DNA of 64,000 nt. Source: Oreocharis arfaki (taxonomy: Eukaryota > Chordata > Aves > Passeriformes > Paramythiidae). Position numbers and translations under genes: made by a program. The stretch spans positions 1 through 64,000 of the forward strand of contig VZRR01012739.1 in NCBI GenBank assembly GCA_013398015.1, given 5' to 3'. Every line of letters starts with the position of its first letter. Positions within the stretch are counted from its first letter, which is position 1. This document shows, one piece after another, positions 51,938-62,200 of this stretch. The notes below the pieces were generated by a model. It saw nothing but the letters and a program-made list of their open reading frames with translations. It was not told the DNA's origin and did no database searches.

Positions 51938-52138
51938 TGATGCCTTCAGTTTTAACTTTTATAATTTAAAACCCTGTACTGTCTAGAGTAGAACTCTGAA
52001 GTTTCTCGTAGTCTGTGAGCTGCNNNNNNNNNNNNNNNNNNNNNNNNNNNNNNNNNNNNNNNNNNNNNNATAAATCCCTACCTTTATTCCCTTACTCCTG
52101 TCTAGTCTCTGTTTTTTAGGTGGCCTGATAAGGCATCA
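51938..52138 (+). mobile_element. Solo LTR, same family as 46036-46473, interrupted by a sequence gap
   Basis: It starts TGATGCCTTCAGTTTTAACT and ends GATAAGGCATCA, with a perfect 4-bp target duplication GAGC at 51934-51937 and 52139-52142. The sequenced 86 bp at the left and 69 bp at the right match the minus-strand copy at 46036-46473 with two differences each. The TATA box and octamer fall in the missing part; ATAAAT at the right edge is the end of the poly(A)-signal region. The two copies lie in opposite orientation 5.46 kb apart, with different target duplications, so they are separate insertions. Confidence 0.88.
52024..52069. other. Assembly gap (46 Ns)
   Basis: A run of 46 Ns inside the LTR. 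Aligning both edges to the intact copy puts the edges at its positions 46388 and 46104, so 283 bp should be missing rather than 46. With that correction the element is 438 bp, exactly the length of its partner. Confidence 0.95.
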
Positions 52139-52142
52139 GAGC

Positions 52143-52687
52143 AGTAAGGAGGGAGCTGTTACTGGTGCCACATTTGGGGTGAGATGAAGTGACTACACTG
52201 TCAATTGATGCAGGAGAAGTTACTTACAGGCAGAAAATGACTTTGCTGATCGGTGTGAGAGGAATTTTGGAGCTCAGAGAGCAGACCTCTCTGTGCCAGG
52301 GCTAACAGGGCTATCTCGTGCTCCTCTGCCTCAACATTGATTTTGCTGACTCAACAACTGCTGAAATTTTCCATTGAAAAGGGATGGCTGACTCTTAATA
52401 CTCTCATGAAATTATGTGGAAGTATACCAAGACTACTTGATTGATTAGGTGCCTTATTTCCTGAAACTTTACATTTTGGTGGAGATCTCAGTGCCTGTCC
52501 AAAGAGAGATCAGTTGTTTCCTGACCCTTGCTGCTCATTTCTCCCACCTGACAATGGTGTTGCCAGCACAAAACCTTTTGCCCTTAATTTATTGAACCTT
52601 TTTTTTTCAAATTGGAAATTTCAGGCATTTTCTGTGAGCATAATTGCAGTGCTCTCTCATGAATATCAGGAGCACCAGCAAGCTCCT
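52143..52687. other. Unique noncoding DNA
   Basis: Nothing recognised. Confidence 0.5.
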
Positions 52688-52793
52688 AAAATTCAGATAC
52701 CATGTCAGGATTTGACAGTAATGATCAGTTTGATTTGATCATGTCATGAAATGACATGATTTGACAGTATCATGTCATCTCTTGACAGTAGTT
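52688..52793. repeat. TTGACAGTA / ATCATGTCAT cluster with hairpin
   Basis: Three TTGACAGTA words (about 52711, 52761 and 52782) are interspersed with ATGTCAT/ATGACAT words. A perfect 10-bp inverted repeat with a 3-nt loop, ATCATGTCAT-GAA-ATGACATGAT, occupies 52738-52760. It looks like a small locally duplicated and inverted sequence rather than a known element. Confidence 0.75.
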
Positions 52794-53460
52794 TTGTTGC
52801 TGATTCCTAGATTTTTGATGTATGAAAAGACTTGCTATGAACACTTTCTCTTAGTTTCAAGGATATAAAAATTATTTTGATAAATAATGACTGGGCTTGT
52901 CTCTGCATTGATCAGAAGCACAAGATGCTGCCCTAACTCTGTTGTTGGAGCTTTTGCACACTGAATATAAAGGGGTACAAAGCTGTTGAAGCCTATATTT
53001 AAATACATAAACAAAGTTATAGATATTCAGCAAAGTTTGATCACGATGGCAGCTGTGAAGTACTTTGTAACAACTGAAAATTATGTTAATTAAGGATAAT
53101 TAAGAATCTCACTTAAATCGTGAGTGACACTCAAAGTGTACCAAAGAGAAAGTGTTTATGAAAGCCCCTTTTAACTTTAGAGAGGACTTAGCAAGGGATC
53201 TGATGCAATTTTTGGTTATCTTTATCCCCTAGAAATAAAAATTAAAAGAAATCACAGAAGTTGGTTGTCTGAAGAAGTGTCAGCATTTGCCAGACACTGA
53301 TGTGACACCATCTTGGTTAAATCCCAGCTACACATTTCTTTGATCCACTGTTTTCTTTAAAACTGTTTTTCCACTTTACTTAAAACTCCTGTCTCTGGTA
53401 TCCATCTAATGCTTGCAAGCATGAAGAGGCTGAAATGTTTTTTTTTTTAATCCCTTACAG
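52794..53460. other. AT-rich noncoding DNA
   Basis: No element recognised. It ends in the T10-rich pyrimidine tract that serves the candidate exon at 53461. Confidence 0.45.
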
Positions 53461-53552
53461 GACACCACATTTCTGAAAGTCTATTTACGCAGCTCCTTCA
53501 ATGCTCTGCGGGACCATCACCCTGACTTTTCAAGCCATGAAAATGGTCCAAA
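53461..53552 (+). other. Candidate coding exon
   Basis: A long T-rich tract and AATCCCTTACAG form a strong acceptor, and CCAAA|GTAAGA is a strong donor. The 92-nt segment between is open in only one frame (begins DTTFLKVYLRSS, ends SSHENGP plus two bases); the other two frames stop. That single-frame openness is what a real exon would show, but 30 codons is short enough to arise by chance. I do not recognise the peptide. Its phase does not join cleanly to the candidates at 57266 or 58706. Confidence 0.22.
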
Positions 53553-55178
53553 GTAAGATTTAAAGCAATGCAGTTGTCTTTTAATAGCATAGGAGGGACT
53601 GTGTTAGCTCCAGGCTGTGCAACAGCCCCAGTAACCCCACGGTCTGTGTGTTTATAGGCATCAGCTTTAATGGCCCGTTGTGATAGATGAGAGATATTAA
53701 AATCCTACAGTCACTGCCCGGTCATTAACAGTCAACAGAGGGCTAAAAGTGAAAGGTCAGGCCTAGGAGAGTAGGAAAATCTGCTAAGCAAACTCTGGAG
53801 CAGGGAATGGGCTGCTCTAGGGACTGCAGGCCATGGCTGGTTTTTCAGCTGTTGTTGTTGTTCCTGGCCCGGGGTAAGTTTATGCACAGCCCAAGGAACT
53901 CAGGATGAAATATTCCCCTTTCTCCATGTCTAAATAAATGTGCACATGATCCACTGGAAGGTTTCTTTAGTTGAATACATTTACCTGATATGTTTACTAG
54001 AGAAAGAAACTCGTTGTTTGATCAGCCCATCCCAGGCAGGCTGTAAAATGTGAGAGAATGATTTCCAAACCAGTTACTTCAAAAGGTCCTGTTACTCCAA
54101 AATACATTTTAGCCTCTGAGTACTGCCACTGCCAAGCGTGTGCTGCTGCCCTTGGGGATCAGCTCAGGTGCTGGATCTGGAAACTGGAGCATATCAAAAA
54201 CAAGGATCCAAAAAGAGCCCTGTCAGTAGAGCCAGCAGCAGAATTACTGACAGGCGAATATTTATGCTGCCCAGAAGTGTCCATTTTTATTATTTAGTTC
54301 CCTGAATAAGGCTGTTCAATGATTAAATAAACCCAATCTGTTTATTTAATCATTAGGAGTCCAGGAGCAGTTTGAAGCACGAAGAAGACCCCAGCTCCCC
54401 TTTCCCAGCACCCTGATGTAAAGATGAAGGTGATGGAGGTAAATTCAGATTGCTTTAAGCCACTTTTCCCTACTTTGTTGTGGGATCTGGCTTAGTCTCA
54501 GCCAGCTCCCATTGTGTCACCAAAGTGGGACCTCCTGTGACAGAATTGATGCTTTCTGTATCTCTCTGCCCCTCTTTCCTATTGGCCTTTGGTGGCTGAA
54601 AATGTGGGAACAGCACAGCTTTGGTTACACAGCTGATAGTGATTCCTCTGAGAGCTGGGGAACACTGCTGAGACATCCCTTTCCATGAGTTATATCTCTT
54701 TCAGAGAGGCCAGGGAGCTGATTACATCCTTTTAAGGTCTCTTTACTCTCGTGGGATGGCACGTAGAAACCCTGGAATAACTGGGAATAGAGCAGGAGGC
54801 TGCAGGAAGAACTACTGACGGGACTACTGGTTGTGCCTTCAAAGGTAGTGCCTGTGTTTTAGAGTGCTCTTTGTGAATGAGGGACAGAAACGTTCTTTAA
54901 TTGTATTCATATGTTTAGATTAGCACAAAACTCTGGTGCTGGGGATATGTTTGCCCTTCTCCATCCATGCTGCTTCCTGCTTTTTTTGTGTGGCAGCAAG
55001 GCATTTTCAGCACCAGACTTGTGTTGGTTGTGAAACTCCAAGTGCAGCAGCCCCAGCCACTGCCTTACATAAACCCTGTGCCTGTGAAATGGACTGCTGC
55101 CACTGCCCTGGTTGGAGCAGCAAGATTTCTATTCTGACCTACTTTTCTGGTCAGTCCCTCGAGCCAGGCCCTCAGGAT
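53553..55178. other. Unique noncoding DNA
   Basis: An acceptor-like ATTTAATCATTAG near 54357 leads into two short open frames, both ending within about 65 nt. No gene or repeat recognised. Confidence 0.4.
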
Positions 55179-55226
55179 CATTATTAGAACATTTTATATC
55201 ATTCCTGTGCCACAAAGCTGCCCTGA
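55179..55226. repeat. 48-bp near-exact duplicate, copy 1
   Basis: The block beginning CATTATTAGAACATTTTATA and ending CAAAGCTGCCCTGA recurs in direct orientation at 57094-57141 with one mismatch (G here, A there, at the ninth base). Flanks do not align beyond it. Not a known mobile-element end. Confidence 0.9.
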
Positions 55227-55497
55227 CACCACCCTGAGGAGCCAAGGAACGATCCTGTCAGCCCTGAGGGATCCACAAGCTGCTAAACAGCTCCCTTGTC
55301 CTCTTTTCGTGCTGCAGCCAGCCCAGCAGATGGATTTAGTGTGCTCTAGAGCAGGCAGGAGCTCCTCAGGTGCACACGAATGGCCAGGAATATGAGAATG
55401 GTGCTCCAGGATTTGCTGAGCATGTCCCAGCCATAATTGCCTGGGATAAATGGATATCAAGGGGAATGATACCAGTGGAGATAGCTTGGGCAGGCAG
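55227..55497. other. Noncoding DNA
   Basis: Nothing recognised between the 48-bp duplicate and the CR1 fragment. Confidence 0.45.
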
Positions 55498-55820
55498 AAT
55501 CATTAAATTATTTACATTGGAAAAGGCCTCTAAGATCACTGAATTATATCTGTGCCCAATCCCCTCCTTGTCACCAGCCCAGAGCACTGAGTGCCACATC
55601 CAGGCATTCCTTGGACACCTCCAGGGGTGGGGACTCCAAACCTCCCTGGGCAGCCCCTTCCAGTGCCTGACCACCCTTTCCATGATGAAATTCCTCCTGA
55701 TGTCCAACCTGAACTTCCCCTGGGGCAGCTTGAGACCCTTTAATCTCATACTGTCCCATGTCACCTGGGAGCAGAGGCCACCCTCCACCTGGCTGCAACC
55801 TCTATGCAGGAGGAAATTGA
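55498..55820 (-). mobile_element. CR1 LINE 3' end fragment
   Basis: From the left: 'aatcattaaattatttacattgg', AAAAGGCCTCTAAGATCACT, 'gagtgccacatccaggcattccttggacacctccaggggtgg', CCTCCCTGGGCAGCCCCTTC and 'tgaaattcctcctgatgtccaacctgaacttcccc'. This is antisense CR1 3' sequence of the same subfamily as 12003-12222, sharing the GGGAGGTTTGGAGTCC variant. It is 5'-truncated at the right. The open frames across it are CR1-derived shadows. Confidence 0.9.
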
Positions 55821-57093
55821 AGGAATATTGAAAGAATAACCTGGGAGGTAATGGAACAAAATGGAATTTCATCAACTTTCAAATGATTGAGGAATATGAA
55901 ACGTGCAGCATTTGATTACACAAAGCTCTTTATAAGAATTGGATAGAGTGCTGCTAAACACAAGATCTGCATGTATGAACATTTTCATGGAGTAAGAAGG
56001 GTGAGGATGGGAAGGGCCCAGCTGTAGGTCTGTATCTTAGTCTAGGCAGGTATCGAGGATGGCAAAGGGCTGTGATCAACCCTTCCCCCTCTCAGAGTTG
56101 TGAAATCAGTGCCTCTTTCTGTCTCCCTCTCAGAGCCATCCCAGACAGCACAGGTAGCCAGATCTGAGTCTTCCTAATGGTATTCAATAGAAAACATCAA
56201 TTCTGTAGCATAATTTCCTGCCCACAGCGTCTACTCTGTTACAGTATTTTTTTACAGTCACCAGGTTAAATTACCCTCGTATTTACTGGAGACAAAATTT
56301 CACGCTCTGTTCTGCTCAATTCATCTCAGGATGGCTGACACTGGGAGGGAAAATCAGTTTCAGCAGGCTCCTCTGCACAGGAGGAGAGAGCAGAGGATGG
56401 GAACTCTCCCAACAGAGAATCACAGGGATGTGGTTTCCTTGCTGAGGGAGTCCTGTTAGGCTGAGAGGAAGAAAACAACAGCAGGGGAGAGGCTCTCAGC
56501 CAAAGGCAGACTCGAGGGCAGCTGATCTCGAGCACATCCCGCAGTGACGAAAGAGGCATGGCAAGGAAAGCGTGCAGGTGATCCATCATGTTTTGCCTAC
56601 AGCTCCTTCACGAGTTCTGTTCAGCTCAAAGAGTGCCTGGGTTAAGAAAACCTCCTGTAACACTCACCATATGTGCTTATGCATGTCCTGAGCTGCTGAG
56701 GAGTGTCCAAAAAGCTGGAATTTGGCAAAAAGAGGCCGTCTCCTCGGGTGGCTGAGCAGGGTTTCACTGCCCAGAGTGATCTGTTATCCCTTTCCTGACA
56801 AATGCCTTCAAGAGTCTGTGCCTCAGGGATCAAAGAATAGACAATTTTGCAATAGAAGCTTAAAGAGGTCACAGCCCCACTGTGGTATGACCTAAACCTG
56901 AGGCCTCACAGCTCACCAGGCTGTTATCCTGGCCATGGAAGCAACTTGGCCTGGCTGTTTTTATCCCAGCACATCTGTGTGAGTTTGGACCTGATTTAGG
57001 CTTTATAATCAGACAGACTTCATGAAGAATTAAAAGGTAAGGAATCAAAATCAGACATGCGAGGCACTGGTGAAAAAAGTTAAGAAGAATTTT
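55821..57093. other. Unique noncoding DNA
   Basis: No recognised element or gene. Confidence 0.5.
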
Positions 57094-57141
57094 CATTATT
57101 AAAACATTTTATATCATTCCTGTGCCACAAAGCTGCCCTGA
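57094..57141. repeat. 48-bp near-exact duplicate, copy 2
   Basis: Matches 55179-55226 at 47 of 48 positions in the same orientation, 1.9 kb away. Confidence 0.9.
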
Positions 57142-57265
57142 AACTTGACAACTTCGTAATTTCTGACAAAATATTGTCTTTCTTTCTGTGACTTTGTAGC
57201 TGCTCAGAACTCCAAGGGACATTTTATGTTGCCCATGTAACGTATTTGAATGGTTTGTATCTCAG

Positions 57266-57424
57266 AGCATCCTAACTCCCACATCCAAGGCTGTCATCAT
57301 TATGCCTGGTCACGATTTTGACAATGTTGATTTGAAAAGCCAGATATATTCTGCTGATGGCATCCTGAGTGTCCAAAGTGTGCCTGTGGCAGCTTCCTGT
57401 GCCTTCTTGAGAGCCCTGCTGAAG
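57266..57424 (+). other. Candidate coding exon, 159 nt, phase 0/0
   Basis: TTTGTATCTCAG precedes and CTGAAG|GTGAGC, a consensus donor, follows. The 159 nt are exactly 53 codons and fully open, beginning SILTPTSKAVIIMPG, with GHDFDNVDLKSQIYSADG in the middle and ending AFLRALLK. The same frame is open from just after a TAG at about 57197 to a TAG at 57478, roughly 93 codons. The composition looks protein-like and the exon is symmetric. Against it, the minus strand is also open over this stretch (57272-57571), the acceptor pyrimidine tract is only moderate, and I do not recognise the peptide. Confidence 0.22.
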
Positions 57425-58705
57425 GTGAGCCCGAAGATCCCCGAATCCCTGAGCCCACAGGCAGGTGTGTGGCGCTCCTAGGAATGTTCCTGTTGTCTGA
57501 AAAAAACATGGGTTGTGATTACAGGGACCTTTTCCCAGCTGCCAGGCTGCTTGTATCAGATTGTGCAGCACAGTTTACCACCCATGCATTTGTTTGTGGG
57601 GGTGCAGGGCAAACAAATTCACTGGAATAATTGGGACTGGGAAAAGGAAAACACCCCACTCCCTGTTTCCCAATTACTTGTCATCCTGCACTAGGTGTGT
57701 ATGCACGTGTGGGTTTTTCCCTTCCCCTCAAATTTGGATTATTTCAGCAGTCTGGGTGACAGGATGAGCTCAGATATTAGGAGGGGCTGTTAAAGTTCAG
57801 GAGGGCAGGAATGAGCAGATGCTGGAGGGGAGGGGATAGGAAACATCACAGATTGCTTTTGCCATGAGAATAACTCTCATGTGACAGCTTTTCCACGATT
57901 TCTCTGAAGTGTCTGCTAACAGAGGGTGCCTTGTTCAGCAGGGAGAAGACAACCATGACTGGTGATGGCCATTAGCTCCTAAACCTTGAAATGTGTTTTC
58001 CCTCCAGCATCTGGTAGTGCCTCTGGAAATTTGTGGTGCCAGAAATCAACCCCACCTTGTGCTGTCTGTCAGGCAAGCTGCTGCCACTGCTCAAAGCAGC
58101 AAAGGAGGGCATTGAACAGGAGGAGGACAAGCTCTGTGCCCCTGCCTCGGGCTGGGAGATCATTAAACTGCCTGCTTAATTGCCTCAATACAAAAGGCTT
58201 TGAGAACTATTCGAGGGCACCAAGTACTCTCTGTTTCCTACTTCCTTTCGAGCTGGCTTGTAAAGGCAACATTGCCTATCCACTTCCAACCTGGAGGTTT
58301 ACTCAGTCACAAATCCCATTCAAAGGGAAGGACTTGAGGGAGTAAAATTGACAAGATTTGTCCATAAATACTCGTGGTTTTGACAACTGAATGGAGTTCA
58401 CGTTTCTGCTTGTGTTTGCCAAAGAATAGGTATGGGCTTGAATCTCGGAGATTGATTGCAAAGTGATGTTTTTATTTAAAAGTAACTTTAATCACTGTTA
58501 CATATTTAGACATATGGTGCCAGTCTGGTACCAGGTGTAACAGAGACAGTTTAAATACTGACTAGGACAAATTTAGGTAATCTGAAAGCAGTTTCTTAAT
58601 TTTGTGTCTTTCTCGTTTTCCCTCTTATCCTGAGGTAAACCCTGTGGTTGTTTCCTACAACATTTCAATTATTTCTCTGTCTGATTGGGAACCCTTCCTG
58701 CATAG
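57425..58705. other. Noncoding DNA, no supported gene
   Basis: Short ORFs on both strands only. The frame at 57986-58345 (119 codons) starts without a gene-like context and is not recognised. Confidence 0.45.
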
Positions 58706-58756
58706 ATTTCATGAGCTCACAAGAGACTTCAGAAGGGTCAGGAGCAATAAATCAAG
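58706..58756 (+). other. Candidate small exon (weak)
   Basis: The acceptor ACCCTTCCTGCATAG and donor ATCAAG|GTAAGG flank 51 nt. One frame contains ATG and reads MSSQETSEGSGAINQ to the donor, with a poor translation-start context (T at -3). A second frame is also open. No gene is recognised. Confidence 0.12.
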
Positions 58757-59030
58757 GTAAGGGGTGAGCACAAGTGCTGCTTAGGCCTCTGGCAAAAGAC
58801 TCTGTAGTGAGAGAACAGGAAGGGCACACTCAGATGGCCCTGGGGAGGAGGTTGCCCCCCCAAAAAAGAAGTTTTTTTCTTCCTCTGTGTCTTACCTCCA
58901 ATCTTATTTGCAAGGTATTTGTTGATTGATCTGAATTTGTGAAAACTGGCTGTGTAAATAAAATTGGTGGGACCTCCCCAGGTTGGTTTGGAAAGCAGTG
59001 ACATAATAATCTACTAATTAGTGTACATTT
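58757..59030. other. Noncoding DNA
   Basis: Nothing recognised before the CR1 fragment. Confidence 0.45.
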
Positions 59031-59250
59031 TCTCACCTACCTGGACTTGTGCAAGGTCACCCCCAACATCCCTTGCTGCGAAATTGGAAAGATATGGGTT
59101 TGATGGCTGGACTGTGGCATGGATAAGGAATTACCTGGATGGCTGATTTTAACAGTCAGCAGTTCAATGGCCAAGTGGAAACCTGTAACAAGTGGTGTCC
59201 CCCAAGGGTCCATACTGGGATCAGCATTATTTAACATCTTCATCTTTTTT
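59031..59250 (+). pseudogene. CR1 LINE reverse-transcriptase fragment (internal, broken)
   Basis: This is a remnant of CR1 ORF2, the reverse transcriptase that copied the LINE RNA at its target. It reads KLERYGFDGW...WIRNYLDG in one frame, then, after a frameshift and a stop, KWKPVTSGVPQGSILG...LFNIF in another. The VPQGS-LG-LFNIF block is the conserved RT motif. A deletion also removes the 'aFDtVph' part, leaving DLCKVTPN. Neither the CR1 5' region nor the 3' tail is present, so this piece is cut on both sides. It is non-functional. Confidence 0.88.
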
Positions 59251-62200
59251 CGTACAAACAGACAGAGAGAGATTTTTTTTTGCTAAAGCCTAGAGTAACT
59301 GGATAAGAGGTGACATTTTTTTTAACTGAAAAAGGGTAGTTAAAGAAAAAATTATAATGAGGCTACTGAGACTCGGAAACAAGTCCTGAGTTAGCCCTTA
59401 TTGCACATCTGCTTCTTTTGTGAGAAGAAAAAATAATGCTCTAAATGAAGGTTCTAAGTACTTTTATCACTCCTCAGGTGAGCAAAGGTAGATAATAAAA
59501 TGCAACAACTCTTTCAAAAATAGAATGATGAGAATAATATGTCAATGAACCAAACACATCGCATATTTCCATCTATATTGATTATTTTGAGCTTGATATT
59601 TAGCTGAGAAGCATTTATTTGTCTCAGAATGACTCCTCTTTACTTACAGATCCAGAAAGGAATGCAAATTGGATGTATTTTTTGGTCTGAACTTTATTTG
59701 TAAGCTGAGCGAAGTGATACTTACACCACACAAATCAGCACTGCAGGGAGCTGGTTTTTGAATGGGCAATGTCTATCATGAAATCCACTAACCCATGCCC
59801 TTGGCAGGAGTGAAAAGTCTGTAGAAAATTCATTGCTTTTTGATCTGGATAAAAATTTATTTAAATTGGGCAAGCCTGTTATGGGGTCTCATGAAAATAA
59901 ACAACCAAATAAATTTCTGGCTGCACTACTACGGAAAAAAAGTGAAGGAGCAAAGAGAAGCTGGGACTTTGGAGCTGCAGAGCTCTTCACCTTTGCTTGT
60001 TGAGTTGCTTTTTAGTATTTTGGAGAGGTTTTTTCAGCGTTGCATCGGAGCTTCTGTGAAATTATTATGCTGATGGTTCTGGTTTCTAATGCAGAGCACA
60101 GAAATCTGCAAAAGCCATTGGGCAAATTCTGCTGAGTCTTTCACCTCAGATCAGCAGCTCTCAGGTCATTAATCATGCTTTATAAGCTTTAATAGACTAA
60201 GTGTTTTAAAGACATCTGCTGAGTCTCAAAGAATAGAGTGCAGACTTTGCTTTTCTGAGATTTCTGTATTAGAGCAGCAATATTGTTGGGAGGAGAAAAA
60301 TGGCCCAAAACTAAATAAAAAAGCTTGGCCTATCCCTTTGGTTCCTGCCATGCTGCAGGAGAGAATGATCACCCAATTCATTCAGAATTGGAGACTGAGG
60401 AAATTAAGCTCACCAGGTATTAAATATTTTCCTAGATAAAGGCATTGTCACCACCATCACTGGCTCAGGCAGCAAGTGTGTAAAGAAAGGATATAAAGAA
60501 AAAATATAAAGACAGAAGAGCTTTGCAGTAATTGATGTGTGAGTAAAACAGTTTTGTCCTGCACAACACATCATGCATGCCTGAACATCACTGCAGGTGA
60601 CTGTCCTTTTGCTTATTTACTCTGGTTTTCTGATTCAACCTCTCAAACATGTATTTTAGGCAAAGCTGCTGTTGTGTTACTTGCACAAAAGATGTGAATT
60701 CAGTTTGCTTTGTCTCACATTTTAGGTCATGCTGTGCCAGGCGTGGAAGCTAATTCTGAGTTGGCTTAGTGAGTCAGAAATATCCTTCTGCAACTACTCC
60801 TTTGCACTTGTTACCTGCTCACTTGTAGTTATTTTTTCCAGATATTTTCCAAGTATTTTCCTGTGGAGTAGCAGCTTCTCAGTACCACAAACACTTCCAC
60901 AGTGGAAAGGGAGGACAGGGGTGGAAAGGAGCAAGCTCTTGGTTATGGACACAGGTTCACTCCCAAACAAACAAACAATTGTGGGATGGTTTTTGTTCAT
61001 GTCTTGTGTAAATTGCCCACTTTCATTCATTGCTGTGTTGATGTTTTCTTGAATTTTGTGAGGGGAATTTTCGTTTTGACATGGTTTTGCTGGTTGGTGT
61101 TGTTGATGTGAGTGAAGGCTGTGTGCTGAAATTGGATTTTAATGATAATTCATAAATGAACCCTTCCTAAAAACACCAGTACTTGTGCTAAATGCTTGTC
61201 CTCTACCCTCACATTTACTCTTCAGCATGGAGGGTGCACTCAGGAAGCTCAGTACCTGCTGTTTGAAAGTCCTTTACCTAAAGTGTGTGAAATCAGGGTG
61301 AATTCTGCCTTCTCCTACACTTTCCTGGACAGGATCCCAATTCCCAGGCTGGCTGCAAAGACAACTGTCTTTCCATTTTCCAAAGTCAGCAAAGCAGAGG
61401 CTGAAAGTGGGATGTCCTCACCATGAAGTTGAGGAGCCACTTTCTTTTAGTCCAGCTACTATTTTACACCATCAAACCCCCTCCAGGCTGTGTTTATGGG
61501 GCAAAATGCCCAACTCTGAGGTGGGACACCCAGTTGCAACTCTGCTCTCCTGGTACTCCTGTGGGAGAGTTCTGCTCTGTGAGTGAGGGAGGAAACATCA
61601 GCTGCAGGGCTGCTGCTCATTTCCGATGTTTTTCTTACAATACTTGAACAAAGCGTCTTATGCTGAGTCAGATTTTTCGTCTGAGATGACTTTTCTTCCT
61701 GGCTTTTTCTATTGGTTAAGGAAAAAAAAGGGAATAAAATATATAATTCAAGAAATTTGCACGTAATCCAGAATCATTTCCCCTTTCTTCTCCTCTCTGC
61801 ATTTCTCAGTTTGGTACTGAAGACATTGATTTCTCTTCCAGCCCTTTGAGGCCTGGAATAAAGCCAAGAAAATGAATGAGAAGGTAAACAGAGGCAAAGA
61901 AAAATAGATATATGATCAGAGACACAAAGCAGGTTCCTGGCAGAACGTGGAACTGAGCCCTCTTGCTTTCTGCAGAATCCAAGCTTCCCTTAAAAGGGAA
62001 ACTGAAGGAAATAGGTCAACTCAAATAACATTAAATCATGCTGGATGAAAACGTATCCCACTCCTCTCTGAGCTGCAGGATGACAGAGAGATTTTAAACT
62101 CCATTTGCTGATGAGCATCTGGGATGTACAGAGAGGCTCTCTGGGATCTGAGCAGTGCCCCTCACTCGGTGTGACAGTTTTCCTAACAACTTTCTCACTC

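Noticed and set aside
46036..52138. The two LTRs as the 5' and 3' LTRs of one provirus
   Set aside because: They are in opposite orientation, have different target duplications, and no retroviral genes lie between them.
53461..58756. One gene joining the candidate exons at 53461, 57266 and 58706
   Set aside because: The phases do not join without creating stops, so a single spliced coding gene is not supported.
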